Shown one piece after another: positions 7,343 through 15,833 of a stretch of 47,607 nucleotides of DNA. Within the stretch, counting starts at the first letter, position 1. Every line of letters begins with the position of its first letter. The position numbers and the translations under genes are program-made. The notes under the pieces were generated by a model, which saw only the letters and a program-made list of their open reading frames with translations, did not search any database and was not told where the DNA came from. The DNA comes from Phycisphaerae bacterium (GTDB lineage Bacteria > Planctomycetota > Phycisphaerae > JAAYCJ01): positions 1 through 47,607 of the forward strand of contig JAAYCJ010000145.1 in NCBI GenBank assembly GCA_012729815.1, in the 5' to 3' direction.

Positions 7343-8557
7343 ATGGATCACAGACAACGTGACGTGGTGGTCGAGACGGTGGCCCTGACGAAGAACTTCA
7401 AGGACTTCTGGGGCCGGGACAAGGTCCGCGCGGTGGACGATTTGAACCTTCAGATTCACCAGGGCGAGGTGTTCGGGCTTCTGGGCCCGAACGGTTCGGG
7501 GAAGACGACGACGATCAAGATGCTGTTGGGATTGCTGTATCCGAGCCGTGGCCGGGCGCGGCTTTTTGGGAAGGATCCAAGCGACGTGTCGGCCAAGTCG
7601 CGGATCGGGTATCTGCCGGAAGAGACTCGGCTTTATCAGTTTCTGGACAGCGTGGAGACGTTGGATTTTTACGGCCGGCTGTTCAAGCTGGACGGTTCGG
7701 AGCGCGATCGCCGGACGGATGCGCTGGTGGAGATGGTGGGGCTGTCGGCGGCGGCGACGCGGCCGGTGGGGCAATATTCGAAGGGGATGGCGCGTCGGAT
7801 CGGGCTGGCGCAGTCGCTGATCAACGATCCGGACTTTTTGATCCTGGACGAGCCGACGTCGGGCATGGACCCGATCGGGACCCGGAGCATCAAGGACCTG
7901 ATTTTGGAGCTCAAGACGCGGGGTAAGACGATTCTGCTTTCGAGCCACCTGCTGTCGGACGTGGAGGACGTGTGCGACCGGGTGGCGATCATGTACGGGG
8001 GGAAGCTGCTGTGCTGCGGACCGGTGTCGGAGCTGTTGGCGCAGCAGGAGATGACGCAGGTGGTGACGGAGCGGTTGAGCGGGGAGCAGGTTCGGGAGTT
8101 GACGGCGTACATGGCGGAGACGCTGGGGACGAACGTGGTGTCGGTGGGGACGCCGCGCGACCGGCTGGAGCAGTTCTTTTTACGGATCGTTCGCCAGGCG
8201 CAGGAGGAGATGCAGCTCAAGACGAGCGGGGCGCTGGCGGGCGGTCAGGTGAGCGAGTTTCTTCGGGCGCGAGGGGATGAGCCGATCGAGGGGGCGGCAT
8301 TGCTGGACCAGCTCAGTTCGGTAGAGGAGCCCAGGGCGGCTGAGGGATCGGCGGTGAAGGAGATTCGTCGGGAACCGGTACGGACGGACGTGCTGGAGCA
8401 ACTGGCGCAGGGGCGGGAGCCGGAGTCGCGCGAAGCGGAGGGGGATTCGGTGAAGGAGGTCCATCCGGAGAAGGCGGAGGTGGATCGGTCGGTGTTGGAC
8501 GGACTGGTGGACGGGTCGGGCGGCCAGGAGGGCGGCGTGGAGAAGGGGAACCGGTAG
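7343..8557 (+). CDS. ABC transporter ATP-binding protein
   Basis: A 404-residue ABC ATPase. Walker A GPNGSGKT is at residues 48-55, the signature QYSKGMARR near 143-151, Walker B with D-loop FLILDEPTSGMDP near 165-177, and the switch His in LLSSHLLSDVED just after. These belong to the ABC-A/CcmA-like class that pairs with ABC-2 permeases. The last ~100 residues form an acidic, Glu/Arg-rich tail with no recognised fold, containing two similar stretches (AVKEIRREPVRTDVLEQL and SVKEVHPEKAEVDRSVLDGL), an imperfect internal duplication. AAGGAA precedes the ATG. It follows hflK by 43 bp and ends exactly where the permease begins, so the two products are surely partners. Confidence 0.9.
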   Translation: MDHRQRDVVVETVALTKNFKDFWGRDKVRAVDDLNLQIHQGEVFGLLGPNGSGKTTTIKMLLGLLYPSRGRARLFGKDPSDVSAKSRIGYLPEETRLYQFLDSVETLDFYGRLFKLDGSERDRRTDALVEMVGLSAAATRPVGQYSKGMARRIGLAQSLINDPDFLILDEPTSGMDPIGTRSIKDLILELKTRGKTILLSSHLLSDVEDVCDRVAIMYGGKLLCCGPVSELLAQQEMTQVVTERLSGEQVRELTAYMAETLGTNVVSVGTPRDRLEQFFLRIVRQAQEEMQLKTSGALAGGQVSEFLRARGDEPIEGAALLDQLSSVEEPRAAEGSAVKEIRREPVRTDVLEQLAQGREPESREAEGDSVKEVHPEKAEVDRSVLDGLVDGSGGQEGGVEKGNR

Positions 8558-9985
8558 ATGGGACGGATCTGGGCGATAGCGCGGCTGACGATTTCGGAGG
8601 CGATCCGGACGCGTCTGGCGATTTCGTTCATGGCGTTGCTGGCGGGTCTGATCGTATTGATCGTGGCGACGGCGTCGGGGGACGGGACGGTGGCGGGCAA
8701 GGTGCAGATGTTCATGTCGCACACGATCGGGATCACGCATCTGCTGCTGAGTCTTCTGGTGATTTTTCTGGCGGCGCGGATGGTGGACCAGGACATCCGG
8801 ACGCAGCGGATCGACAGCCTGATGACCAAGCCGCTGGCGCGGTGGCAGTTTCTGGCGGGCCGGTGGCTGGGGATTCTTCTGCTGGCGACGTTCCTGCTGG
8901 GGTTGGTGATGGGGGCGAGCTACGGGGTGGTGCGGTTTTTCTCGCGTGAGGCGACGGGGGTTGACGCGGTCAAGCTGGAGAACCAGGTTCTGGTGGCGCG
9001 GACGTCGTACCGGCCGTCGCTTCCGGACGTTTCGGAGCAGGTGGAGCGGATCGTCCGTGAGCGGGGCCAGGACGAGGAGTTGGCGGAACTGACACCGCGG
9101 AAGATGCGTGAGCTGGTCCGGGACCGGCTGATTACGGCGTCACGTACGGTGGGTCCGCAGCAGGGGCGGACGTGGACGCTGACGGGGTTGCCCAAACCGC
9201 AGGAGGGGTCAAGCGACGCGACGGACCTGCTCACGCTGCGGTTCAAGTATGAGCCGTCGAAGAACACGGAAGGGGTGGCGGAGTATCAGTTGCACAGCAA
9301 CACGATCCTTGGCCAATGGATCATCGGCCGGCGGGAGTCGCCGAACCAGCACATGTGGTTGGACGCCAAGCCGTATCGGACGGCGAACGAGATTCGTGTT
9401 CCGATCAACGCGATCGAGGCGGACGGGACGCTGGAGCTGTCGTTTATCAATCGGGACCCTCGCGGGGTGGCGGTGAACTTTCCCATGGAGGACGGGATCG
9501 AGGTCCTGGTTCGGTCGGGGCGTTTCGGTCCGAACTTCGTGCGGGCGTTCCTGCTGGTGTTGCTGACGCTGGTGTTTTTGACGACGCTGGCGCTGGCGTG
9601 CAGCACGTTTTTGTCGTTCCCGGTGGCGTCGCTGCTGACGGTTTCGATTTTCTTTGTGGGGTTGGCGGGCGGTTTTTTGTGGGATTCGATCGGGCTGTGG
9701 GGGACGGACCAGGGGACGGCGACGTTTTTGGAGGTGTTCGGCAAGATCGTGCGCGAGGGGACGGTCTGGGCGCGGGTGAGCCACACCATCACGTTTCTGC
9801 TGTTGCACCTGATCCCGATTCTGGACGTGGGGATATTCACGGACCGGTTGATCGACGGGCGGATGATCGGCTGGGTTGAGGTGATGGCGGGCTTTGTGAA
9901 GCTGGTGGCGGTTCAGAGTTTTCTGCTGGCGATTTTCGCGGTAATGATTTTCCGTCGTCGCGAACTGGGCAGGGTGATCGTATAG
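8558..9985 (+). CDS. ABC-2 permease with large extracytoplasmic insert
   Basis: A 475-residue membrane protein whose ATG follows the stop codon of the ATPase gene without a gap, implying translational coupling. The first helices (residues ~20-40 and ~60-75) are followed by the ABC-2 hallmark RIDSLMTKPLARWQF. A soluble insert of roughly 190 residues (about 130-325) lies between the third helix and a C-terminal bundle of three or four helices. This layout resembles ABC permeases that act on envelope proteins or lipids rather than small-molecule importers (inference). No substrate can be named. It shares the KP-motif with the divergent permease at 1756. Confidence 0.85.
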   Translation: MGRIWAIARLTISEAIRTRLAISFMALLAGLIVLIVATASGDGTVAGKVQMFMSHTIGITHLLLSLLVIFLAARMVDQDIRTQRIDSLMTKPLARWQFLAGRWLGILLLATFLLGLVMGASYGVVRFFSREATGVDAVKLENQVLVARTSYRPSLPDVSEQVERIVRERGQDEELAELTPRKMRELVRDRLITASRTVGPQQGRTWTLTGLPKPQEGSSDATDLLTLRFKYEPSKNTEGVAEYQLHSNTILGQWIIGRRESPNQHMWLDAKPYRTANEIRVPINAIEADGTLELSFINRDPRGVAVNFPMEDGIEVLVRSGRFGPNFVRAFLLVLLTLVFLTTLALACSTFLSFPVASLLTVSIFFVGLAGGFLWDSIGLWGTDQGTATFLEVFGKIVREGTVWARVSHTITFLLLHLIPILDVGIFTDRLIDGRMIGWVEVMAGFVKLVAVQSFLLAIFAVMIFRRRELGRVIV

Positions 9986-9987
9986 GC

Positions 9988-11637
9988 ATGTCAACGAAGA
10001 CGAAGAAGCTATTGTCGGCGGTGATGATCGTGGTGCTGCTGGGCGCGGGATTTGTCCTGTCGCAGCGGACCAACGGGATTCGGACGGAGCAGGGTCTGGC
10101 GCGGATGGAGCTTCCGGCCCAGGCTCGGCCGGACCTGCTGACCAACGTGTTGCTGAGTGTGGGACGGGCGCTGGCGGTGGACTACCTGTGGATCGGCCTT
10201 CAGAACATGCAGCAGGAGGGCCGGTATTTCGACGCGATGCAGCGGGCCGAGTGGATCTGCCACTTGCAGCCGCATTTCCCGGCGGTGTGGATTTTCCACT
10301 CGTGGAACCTTTCGTACAACATTTCGGTGGCGATGAACAGCGAGGAGGACCGCTGGCGGTGGGTGCTGAACGGGATCGAGATTCTGCGGGACCGCGGGAT
10401 TGCGCTGAATCCGCAGACGGTGAAGCTGTATCAGCAGTTGGCGTGGATCTACCACCACAAGGTGGGCGGGCTGTCGGACGACTGCCACTGGTATTACAAG
10501 TCGCAGTTGGCGTTGGCGATCGAGGACATCGTGGGCTGGCCGGAGGAGCAGTACGCCCTGATGGCGCGTTCGCCGCGGACGTGGGAGGCGTTGATGGCGC
10601 GGCCGGGGATGGCGGGGATTCTGGCGCAGTTCGAGGGGTTCGGGCTGGATGCTCGCAAGGACCTGTTCGCCCTGCTGGCCAAGCCGCAGGAGTACGGCGA
10701 GAAGGTTCAGGCGTTCCTGGCCGACCCGGCGAATCAGGAAGACCTTCAGATGCTGGAAGGGCACCTGCGGCGCGACCGGCTGTACAAGGAATGGAAGCTG
10801 GACGCGGAGAAGATCGCGAAGCTTCGGACGGATGATATGTTCGGGCCGCTGGACTTTCGGACGCCGCAGGCGCACGCGATTTACTGGTCGTACCTGGGCC
10901 AGGAGATGAGCGGGGACGACGCGTCGTTCGAGGCGCTGAGCGCGGACCGGGTGGTGTACGGCTCGCTGCAGGACCTGGTGCGTCGCGGGCGGATCCACGT
11001 GAGCAAGGAGTCGCCGCTGCCGCTGATTTCGCCGGACGTGCGGTTCATTCCGGTGGTTCACCACTGGTACGTGGCGTTCGGCAAGAAGTGGGCCCAGATC
11101 AACGAGGAGGAGTGGGACGGGACGGCGGGCGAGACGTTCCGGTCGGGGCACGTGAACTTCCTGCGGAAGGGGATCACGCTGTACTACCAGTACGGCCGGA
11201 CGGACAAGGCGCGGGAGTACTGGGACACCATGACGGAGATGTATCCACTGCCGGAATACGGCGTGGGGATGGAGGCTTACGTTCACAAGCTGATCCTGGA
11301 GGATTTGCTGTCGCCGGGTCTGCCGGACGTGAACGCGAGCGTGCAGTTTTTCCTGATGGACGCGTACCGTCGTTACGCGCTGGGCGACGACTATTCGGCG
11401 ATGGGGATGGAGCGTCTGGCCAAGACGCTGTACGATTCATATCAGGATGAGCGGAGTTGGAGCGGGGAGATGGCGGCGAAGCGGGTGGCGATGCCGTCGT
11501 GGCCGGAGATGGTGCGTAAGACGCGTGAGCAGGCGTACGCGGCGTTGCCGCCGGAGCTGTCGCAGCGGCTGCGTGAGCGGCTTGGTGACGCGGCAGGGGG
11601 CGATTCGAAGGCTGAGCCGTCGCCGGTGAATCCGTAG
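9988..11637 (+). CDS. Membrane-anchored TPR-like protein, unknown function
   Basis: A 549-residue protein that I do not recognise. A single hydrophobic segment (residues ~8-25) follows a Lys-rich start and would act as a signal anchor. The rest is soluble and helical, rich in Trp/Tyr/Leu, with patterns such as YFDAMQRAEWICHLQPHFPAVWIFHSW and LALNPQTVKLYQQLAWIYHHKVG-like segments that resemble degenerate tetratricopeptide helices; exposure on the periplasmic side is likely. It starts two bases after the permease stop and is last in the operon, so it probably works with the ABC transporter and SPFH proteins, for example as an assembly or substrate-presenting factor (inference). Confidence 0.75.
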   Translation: MSTKTKKLLSAVMIVVLLGAGFVLSQRTNGIRTEQGLARMELPAQARPDLLTNVLLSVGRALAVDYLWIGLQNMQQEGRYFDAMQRAEWICHLQPHFPAVWIFHSWNLSYNISVAMNSEEDRWRWVLNGIEILRDRGIALNPQTVKLYQQLAWIYHHKVGGLSDDCHWYYKSQLALAIEDIVGWPEEQYALMARSPRTWEALMARPGMAGILAQFEGFGLDARKDLFALLAKPQEYGEKVQAFLADPANQEDLQMLEGHLRRDRLYKEWKLDAEKIAKLRTDDMFGPLDFRTPQAHAIYWSYLGQEMSGDDASFEALSADRVVYGSLQDLVRRGRIHVSKESPLPLISPDVRFIPVVHHWYVAFGKKWAQINEEEWDGTAGETFRSGHVNFLRKGITLYYQYGRTDKAREYWDTMTEMYPLPEYGVGMEAYVHKLILEDLLSPGLPDVNASVQFFLMDAYRRYALGDDYSAMGMERLAKTLYDSYQDERSWSGEMAAKRVAMPSWPEMVRKTREQAYAALPPELSQRLRERLGDAAGGDSKAEPSPVNP

Positions 11638-11718
11638 AGACGTCGGGAATCGGCGTTTGCGGCAGTGGGGATGAGGAAACATCAGGGGTACTTTTTGCCA
11701 TTTATCGGACCGACCGCC

Positions 11719-11820
11719 TTGATCGGGGTGGCGGGAGCGATAGAATCGGAGTGGTGGGAAGTGGGCCGTTCCCGCCCGATTGGCCGATACTGAAACTGTG
11801 GCAGCAGATCCACGTATAAT
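11719..11820 (+). promoter_or_regulatory. Candidate promoters of the secretion operon
   Basis: Two candidates lie in the 222-bp gap before gspE. The first is TTGATC (11719-11724), 16 bp, TAGAAT (11741-11746). The second has a perfect -10, TATAAT (11815-11820), 40 bp before the start codon, but no recognisable -35. No other clear signal appears in this gap. Confidence 0.4.
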
Positions 11821-11859
11821 GCTTATGGAGCGGTCATTGTTTCTAAGGTTTTTGCGGAT

Positions 11860-13536
11860 ATGAGTTTAGGCGAAGTATTAGTCGCGAAGGAGCTGGTCAG
11901 CCAGGCCCAGTTAGCCGAGGCTCAGGCGGTGTGCGAGGGGTCGGGGAACCGGCTTGACCGCGTGCTGCTGAAGCTTGGGTTCGTGGGGGAGGCGGACTTG
12001 CTGCGGGTTCTTTCGGATCAGTTTTCGATTCCGGTGGTGGACTTGCTGAGCGAGCCGATCGACACGGAGCTGCTCAAGTCGATGCCGGCCCGGCTGATCC
12101 ATCGGCGGCGGATTTTGCCGTTTGCGGCGCGGAACGGGAACCTGATCGTGGCGACGAGCGACCCGTTCGACGTTTTCGCGTTGGATGAGCTGCGGGCGAT
12201 GACGGGCAAGCACGTGGAGCCGGTGCTGGCGGCGGAGCGTGAGATCGCGGCGCTGATCAAGCGGTACTTCGGGGTGGGCGGGGCGGCGATCGACCAGATG
12301 ATGCTGGAGAGCGGGGAGGAGGTCCACGACGTCGAGGTCTCGGACGCGGCGTTGCTGGAGCAGGCGCAGGAAGCGACGGTGGTCAAGCTGGTCAACGAGA
12401 TTTTGCGGGAGGCGATCAACGACCGGGCGAGCGACATCCACTTCGAGCCATTCGAGGAGGATTTGCGGATTCGGTACCGGGTGGACGGGGTGTTGCACAC
12501 GACGAACGTTCCGGAGCAGATCAAACGGTTCCAGGCGGCGATCATTTCGCGCATCAAGATCATGGCGTCGATGAACATCGCGGAGAAGCGGCGGCCTCAG
12601 GACGGCGGGTTCAAGATTCGCCACGAGGGCCGCGAGATCGACATCCGGGTGAGCGTGCTGCCGTCGGTGTTCGGCGAGGGCGTGGTGCTTCGTATTCTGG
12701 ACCGCAGCGCGGCGGTGATCAGCCTGACGGAACTGGGGATGGACGAGGACACGTACACGGCGTTCGACGAGCTGATCAATCTGCCGCACGGGATCATTCT
12801 GGTGACGGGTCCGACGGGTTCGGGCAAGACGACGACGCTGTACGCGGCGCTGAACGCGATCGTTTCGGACCAGATCAAGGTGATCACGGTGGAAGACCCG
12901 GTGGAGTACCGGCTGATGGGAGTCAATCAGATTCAGGTGCATCCTGGGATCGATTTGACGTTCGCGGCGGCGTTGCGGAGCATTCTGCGTCACGACCCGG
13001 ACGTGATCATGATCGGCGAGATTCGCGATTTGGAGACGGCGGAGGCGGCGATTCAGGCGTCGCTGACGGGTCACCTGGTGTTTTCGACGCTGCACACGAA
13101 CGACGCGTGCAGCGCGGCGACGCGGTTGACGGACATGGGGGTGGAGCCTTATCTGGTGTCGTCGTCGGTGGTGGGGGTGATGGCGCAGCGGCTGGTGCGG
13201 ACGAACTGCGAATTCTGCCGGGAGCCGATGACGATTGATCGGGACAAGCTTCCGAAGGATTTCGCGTTGGAGGCGGGGGCGGTGCTGTATCACGGCCGCG
13301 GGTGCCGGGAGTGCCGGCATACGGGGTTGCGCGGCCGGGTGGGGCTGTTTGAGCTGGTGCCGTTCGGCGGGGAGATTCGGGAGGCGATCACGGACGGTGC
13401 GAGCGCGGACAAGCTGTTGAAGATCGCGTGCCGGCAGGGCGCGCGGATGTTGCGCGAGGACGGCTGGAACAAGGTCCGGGCCGGGTTGACGGTGCCGGAC
13501 GAGGTGTTGCGGGCGACGGTATTTCAAGGGAAGTAG
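11860..13536 (+). CDS. gspE: Type II secretion assembly ATPase GspE
   Basis: A 558-residue secretion/pilus ATPase of GspE/PilB type that drives pseudopilus assembly from the cytoplasm. An N-terminal T2SSE_N-like domain (MSLGEVLVAKELVSQAQLAE onward, residues 1-130) precedes the ATPase core. Walker A GPTGSGKTT is at 317-325, with the Asp box and Walker B ILRHDPDVIMIGEIRD and the His box TGHLVFSTLHTND beyond it. Four cysteines (CEFC near 450, CRECRHTG near 483) form the zinc-binding C-terminal insert found in GspE/PilB. Only weak ribosome-binding sequence precedes ATG 11860. It opens the operon; gspF starts nine bases after its stop. Confidence 0.95.
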   Translation: MSLGEVLVAKELVSQAQLAEAQAVCEGSGNRLDRVLLKLGFVGEADLLRVLSDQFSIPVVDLLSEPIDTELLKSMPARLIHRRRILPFAARNGNLIVATSDPFDVFALDELRAMTGKHVEPVLAAEREIAALIKRYFGVGGAAIDQMMLESGEEVHDVEVSDAALLEQAQEATVVKLVNEILREAINDRASDIHFEPFEEDLRIRYRVDGVLHTTNVPEQIKRFQAAIISRIKIMASMNIAEKRRPQDGGFKIRHEGREIDIRVSVLPSVFGEGVVLRILDRSAAVISLTELGMDEDTYTAFDELINLPHGIILVTGPTGSGKTTTLYAALNAIVSDQIKVITVEDPVEYRLMGVNQIQVHPGIDLTFAAALRSILRHDPDVIMIGEIRDLETAEAAIQASLTGHLVFSTLHTNDACSAATRLTDMGVEPYLVSSSVVGVMAQRLVRTNCEFCREPMTIDRDKLPKDFALEAGAVLYHGRGCRECRHTGLRGRVGLFELVPFGGEIREAITDGASADKLLKIACRQGARMLREDGWNKVRAGLTVPDEVLRATVFQGK

Positions 13537-13545
13537 TGATCGTTT

Positions 13546-14745
13546 ATGGCGACGTTCAAGTACAAAGCGCGAGACCTTCGCGGCGTCGAGCAGCAGGGCA
13601 GCCTGGTGGCGGATTCGCAGGCGGCGGCGGTGCGGGTGCTGGACGAGCGTGGTCTGTTTCCGATTCGGGTTTGGGAGGACAAGGTCGAGACGTCGTCGCT
13701 GCAGATCGGCCGGCGGGTGAAGCTGTCGGAGCTGGCGGGTTTTTACAACCAGTTGGGGGATTTGCTGGCGGCGGGGGTTCCGATGCTGCGGGCGCTGGAC
13801 GTTCTGGCGCGTCAGCAGCGGGCGGGCGTGATGGCGGTGGTGACGGGCGAGCTGCGGGAGGACGTGGCGGGCGGGGCGAGCATCGCGGACGCGATGGAGA
13901 AGCACACGCTGGTGTTTCCGGAGCTGCACGTGGGGATGGTGCGGGCGGGCGAGCAGGGCGGTTTTCTGAATTCGGTGCTGCACCGTCTGGCGTCGTTCGT
14001 GGAGCAGCGGGACGAGCTGCGGAACAAGGTGATCGGGGCGATGATCTATCCGCTGTTTCTGCTGGCGGTGGGATTGACGGTGGTGCTGGTGGCGGTGACG
14101 TACTTCATGCCGAAGCTGGAGCCGATGTTCGCGGGGATGGAGCTGCCGGCGTTGACCAAGGGGGTGATGGGGTTCGGCAACTTCTTGCGGGAGTATTACC
14201 TGCTGATTATTCCGGGGATCGCGCTGTCGGCGATGCTGGTGCTGCCGTATCTGCGGTCGCCGGCGGGCCGGAAGGCGTGGCACCGGGTCCAGTTCCGACT
14301 GCCGGTGGTGGGGAACGTGTTCCGGATGGTGGGGGTGTGCCGGTTCTGCCGGGTGCTGGGGACGCTGCTGGGCAACGGGGTGTCGATGATGCCGGCGTTG
14401 ACGATTTCGCGGGAGTCGGCGGGCAACGTGGTGCTGGCGGAGTCGATCGCGGACGCGGCGGAGGCGGTTCGTTCGGGCAAGAGTCTGTCGCAGACGCTGC
14501 GGGCGGGCAATCTGTTTCCGCTGGACATTATCGAGCCGATGGCGGTGGCGGAGCAGACGAACCGGTTGGACGTGGTGCTGGTGGAGATGGCGGACCGTCA
14601 CGAGCAGCGGGTGGCGCGGAAGGTGGACGTGGCGGTGCGGATGCTGGAGCCGGCGTTGCTGCTGGTGGTGTTCTCGATGGTCATGGTGATCGCCATGGCG
14701 CTTCTGCTTCCGATCATGCGGATGCGAAGCATCATGAGCATGTAG
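13546..14745 (+). CDS. gspF: Type II secretion platform protein GspF
   Basis: A 399-residue inner-membrane platform protein of the GspF/PilC family, the usual length. It shows the N-terminal FKYKARDLRG start, the duplicated T2SSF cytoplasmic domains (first from about residue 60 with FYNQLGDLLAAGVPMLRALD, second from about 265 with FCRVLGTLLGNGVSMMPAL) and three membrane segments (near 165-188, 213-235 and 370-393). It converts ATPase motion into pseudopilus growth. It is preceded by gspE and followed 49 bp later by the major pseudopilin gene. Confidence 0.95.
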   Translation: MATFKYKARDLRGVEQQGSLVADSQAAAVRVLDERGLFPIRVWEDKVETSSLQIGRRVKLSELAGFYNQLGDLLAAGVPMLRALDVLARQQRAGVMAVVTGELREDVAGGASIADAMEKHTLVFPELHVGMVRAGEQGGFLNSVLHRLASFVEQRDELRNKVIGAMIYPLFLLAVGLTVVLVAVTYFMPKLEPMFAGMELPALTKGVMGFGNFLREYYLLIIPGIALSAMLVLPYLRSPAGRKAWHRVQFRLPVVGNVFRMVGVCRFCRVLGTLLGNGVSMMPALTISRESAGNVVLAESIADAAEAVRSGKSLSQTLRAGNLFPLDIIEPMAVAEQTNRLDVVLVEMADRHEQRVARKVDVAVRMLEPALLLVVFSMVMVIAMALLLPIMRMRSIMSM

Positions 14746-14794
14746 TAAGGCATAACGACGTAATCGGAGACAGCGATAGGAAGGAGTTTCAGCG

Positions 14795-15247
14795 ATGTCG
14801 AGGAAGTCGAGGACGTACCGGGTGAAGGCGTTCACGCTGTTGGAGATTCTGCTGGTGATCGGGATCATCGTGGCGCTGGGCGCGGTGATTTTGCCGAACC
14901 TGCTGGGCCAGGGCGAGAGCGCCAAGATCGGTACGACGAAGATTCAGATGAACAGCGTGGAGGAGGCGCTGGAGTATTACAAGCTGAAGGTTGGTTCGTA
15001 TCCGACGACGGACGAGGGGCTTGGCGCGTTGACGGACAAGGACGACGTACAGGACGAGGAGATGGCCAAGAAGTGGGACGGGCCGTACCTCAGGAAGAGC
15101 ACGGACCTGCGGGACCCGTGGGGCCGGAAGCTGAACTATGAGAGTCCGGGCCGCCACAACGAGCGGAGCTTCGACCTTTGGAGCAACGGTCCGGACGGCC
15201 GGGAAGGCAACGATGACGACGTCACGAACTGGGAAGACGACGACTAG
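14795..15247 (+). CDS. gspG: Major pseudopilin GspG
   Basis: A 150-residue prepilin with a short basic leader, the type III signal KA-FTLLEILLVIGIIVALG, and a C-terminal domain with SYPTTDEGLGALTDK and WDGPYL as in GspG. The ending SNGPDGREGNDDDVTNWEDDD-like acidic loop is the calcium site conserved in major T2SS pseudopilins. The residue before the cleavage point is Ala rather than the usual Gly. AAGGAG stands eight bases ahead of ATG 14795. It would polymerise into the periplasmic pseudopilus. Overlaps the next pseudopilin gene by 35 bp. Confidence 0.95.
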   Translation: MSRKSRTYRVKAFTLLEILLVIGIIVALGAVILPNLLGQGESAKIGTTKIQMNSVEEALEYYKLKVGSYPTTDEGLGALTDKDDVQDEEMAKKWDGPYLRKSTDLRDPWGRKLNYESPGRHNERSFDLWSNGPDGREGNDDDVTNWEDDD

Positions 15248-15833
15248 GCGGTTGGCTGCGGGCCGCGTGCGAGGCGGAGTTCGATCGTTCACGTTGATCG
15301 AGATTCTGCTGGTGATCGCGGTGCTGGTGATGCTGGCGGGTCTGATCTGGCCGAACGTGATGGGCCGCCGGGAGCAGGCGCGGTTCGACCACGTGGTGCT
15401 GCGGGTTTCGACGATGATGTCGCTGGCCCGCAGCGGCGCGATGATGTCGGGCCGGACGCACCGGTGCGTGTTCGACGAGGGCGGCGGGAGGATGCGGGTG
15501 GAGTGGGAGCCCGAGCCGTTCGACGGGGCGGGGGAATTCGAGCCGGTCGAAGGGAGTTGGGCGAGGCTGGATTTGGCGAAAGAGGGGGTTCGGTGCGAGA
15601 TGGTGGATTTGAGCGGGGTGTTCAAGGCGATTCGGGTTCGCGAGCGCGACGTGGTGGGCGAGGAGCCGCCGGCGGCGTTGCTGGAGCCGGTGACGTTCCG
15701 GCCGGACGGCCGGTGCGACTCGGGCGTGATCGTGTTGAAGTCGAAGGGCGGGCGTGAAGCGCAGATGGCAATCAACGGCCTGACCGGCCAGGTAAGGATG
15801 GTCGAATCATGGCAGGGAGAACGTCAGGAATAG
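15213..15833 (+). CDS. gspH: Minor pseudopilin GspH-like
   Basis: A 206-residue prepilin-like protein. Start ATG 15213 lies inside the end of gspG, with GGAAGG six bases upstream; an earlier in-frame ATG at 15138 would only add out-of-frame gspG sequence. A 25-residue basic leader ends at RS-FTLIEILLVIAVLVML, so the residue before the cleavage point is Ser, which is unusual. The rest matches the GspH/FimT layout: a helix with RREQARFDHVVLRVSTMMSLARSGA followed by a beta-rich domain. Position between G and I supports the assignment. Confidence 0.8.
   Translation: MTTSRTGKTTTRRLAAGRVRGGVRSFTLIEILLVIAVLVMLAGLIWPNVMGRREQARFDHVVLRVSTMMSLARSGAMMSGRTHRCVFDEGGGRMRVEWEPEPFDGAGEFEPVEGSWARLDLAKEGVRCEMVDLSGVFKAIRVRERDVVGEEPPAALLEPVTFRPDGRCDSGVIVLKSKGGREAQMAINGLTGQVRMVESWQGERQE

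Noticed and set aside
11911-14925. Very long minus-strand frame (about 1,000 codons) opposite gspE-gspF
   Set aside because: Arg/His/Pro-rich mirror of strongly conserved genes; it crosses the gspE/gspF boundary and shows no motif.
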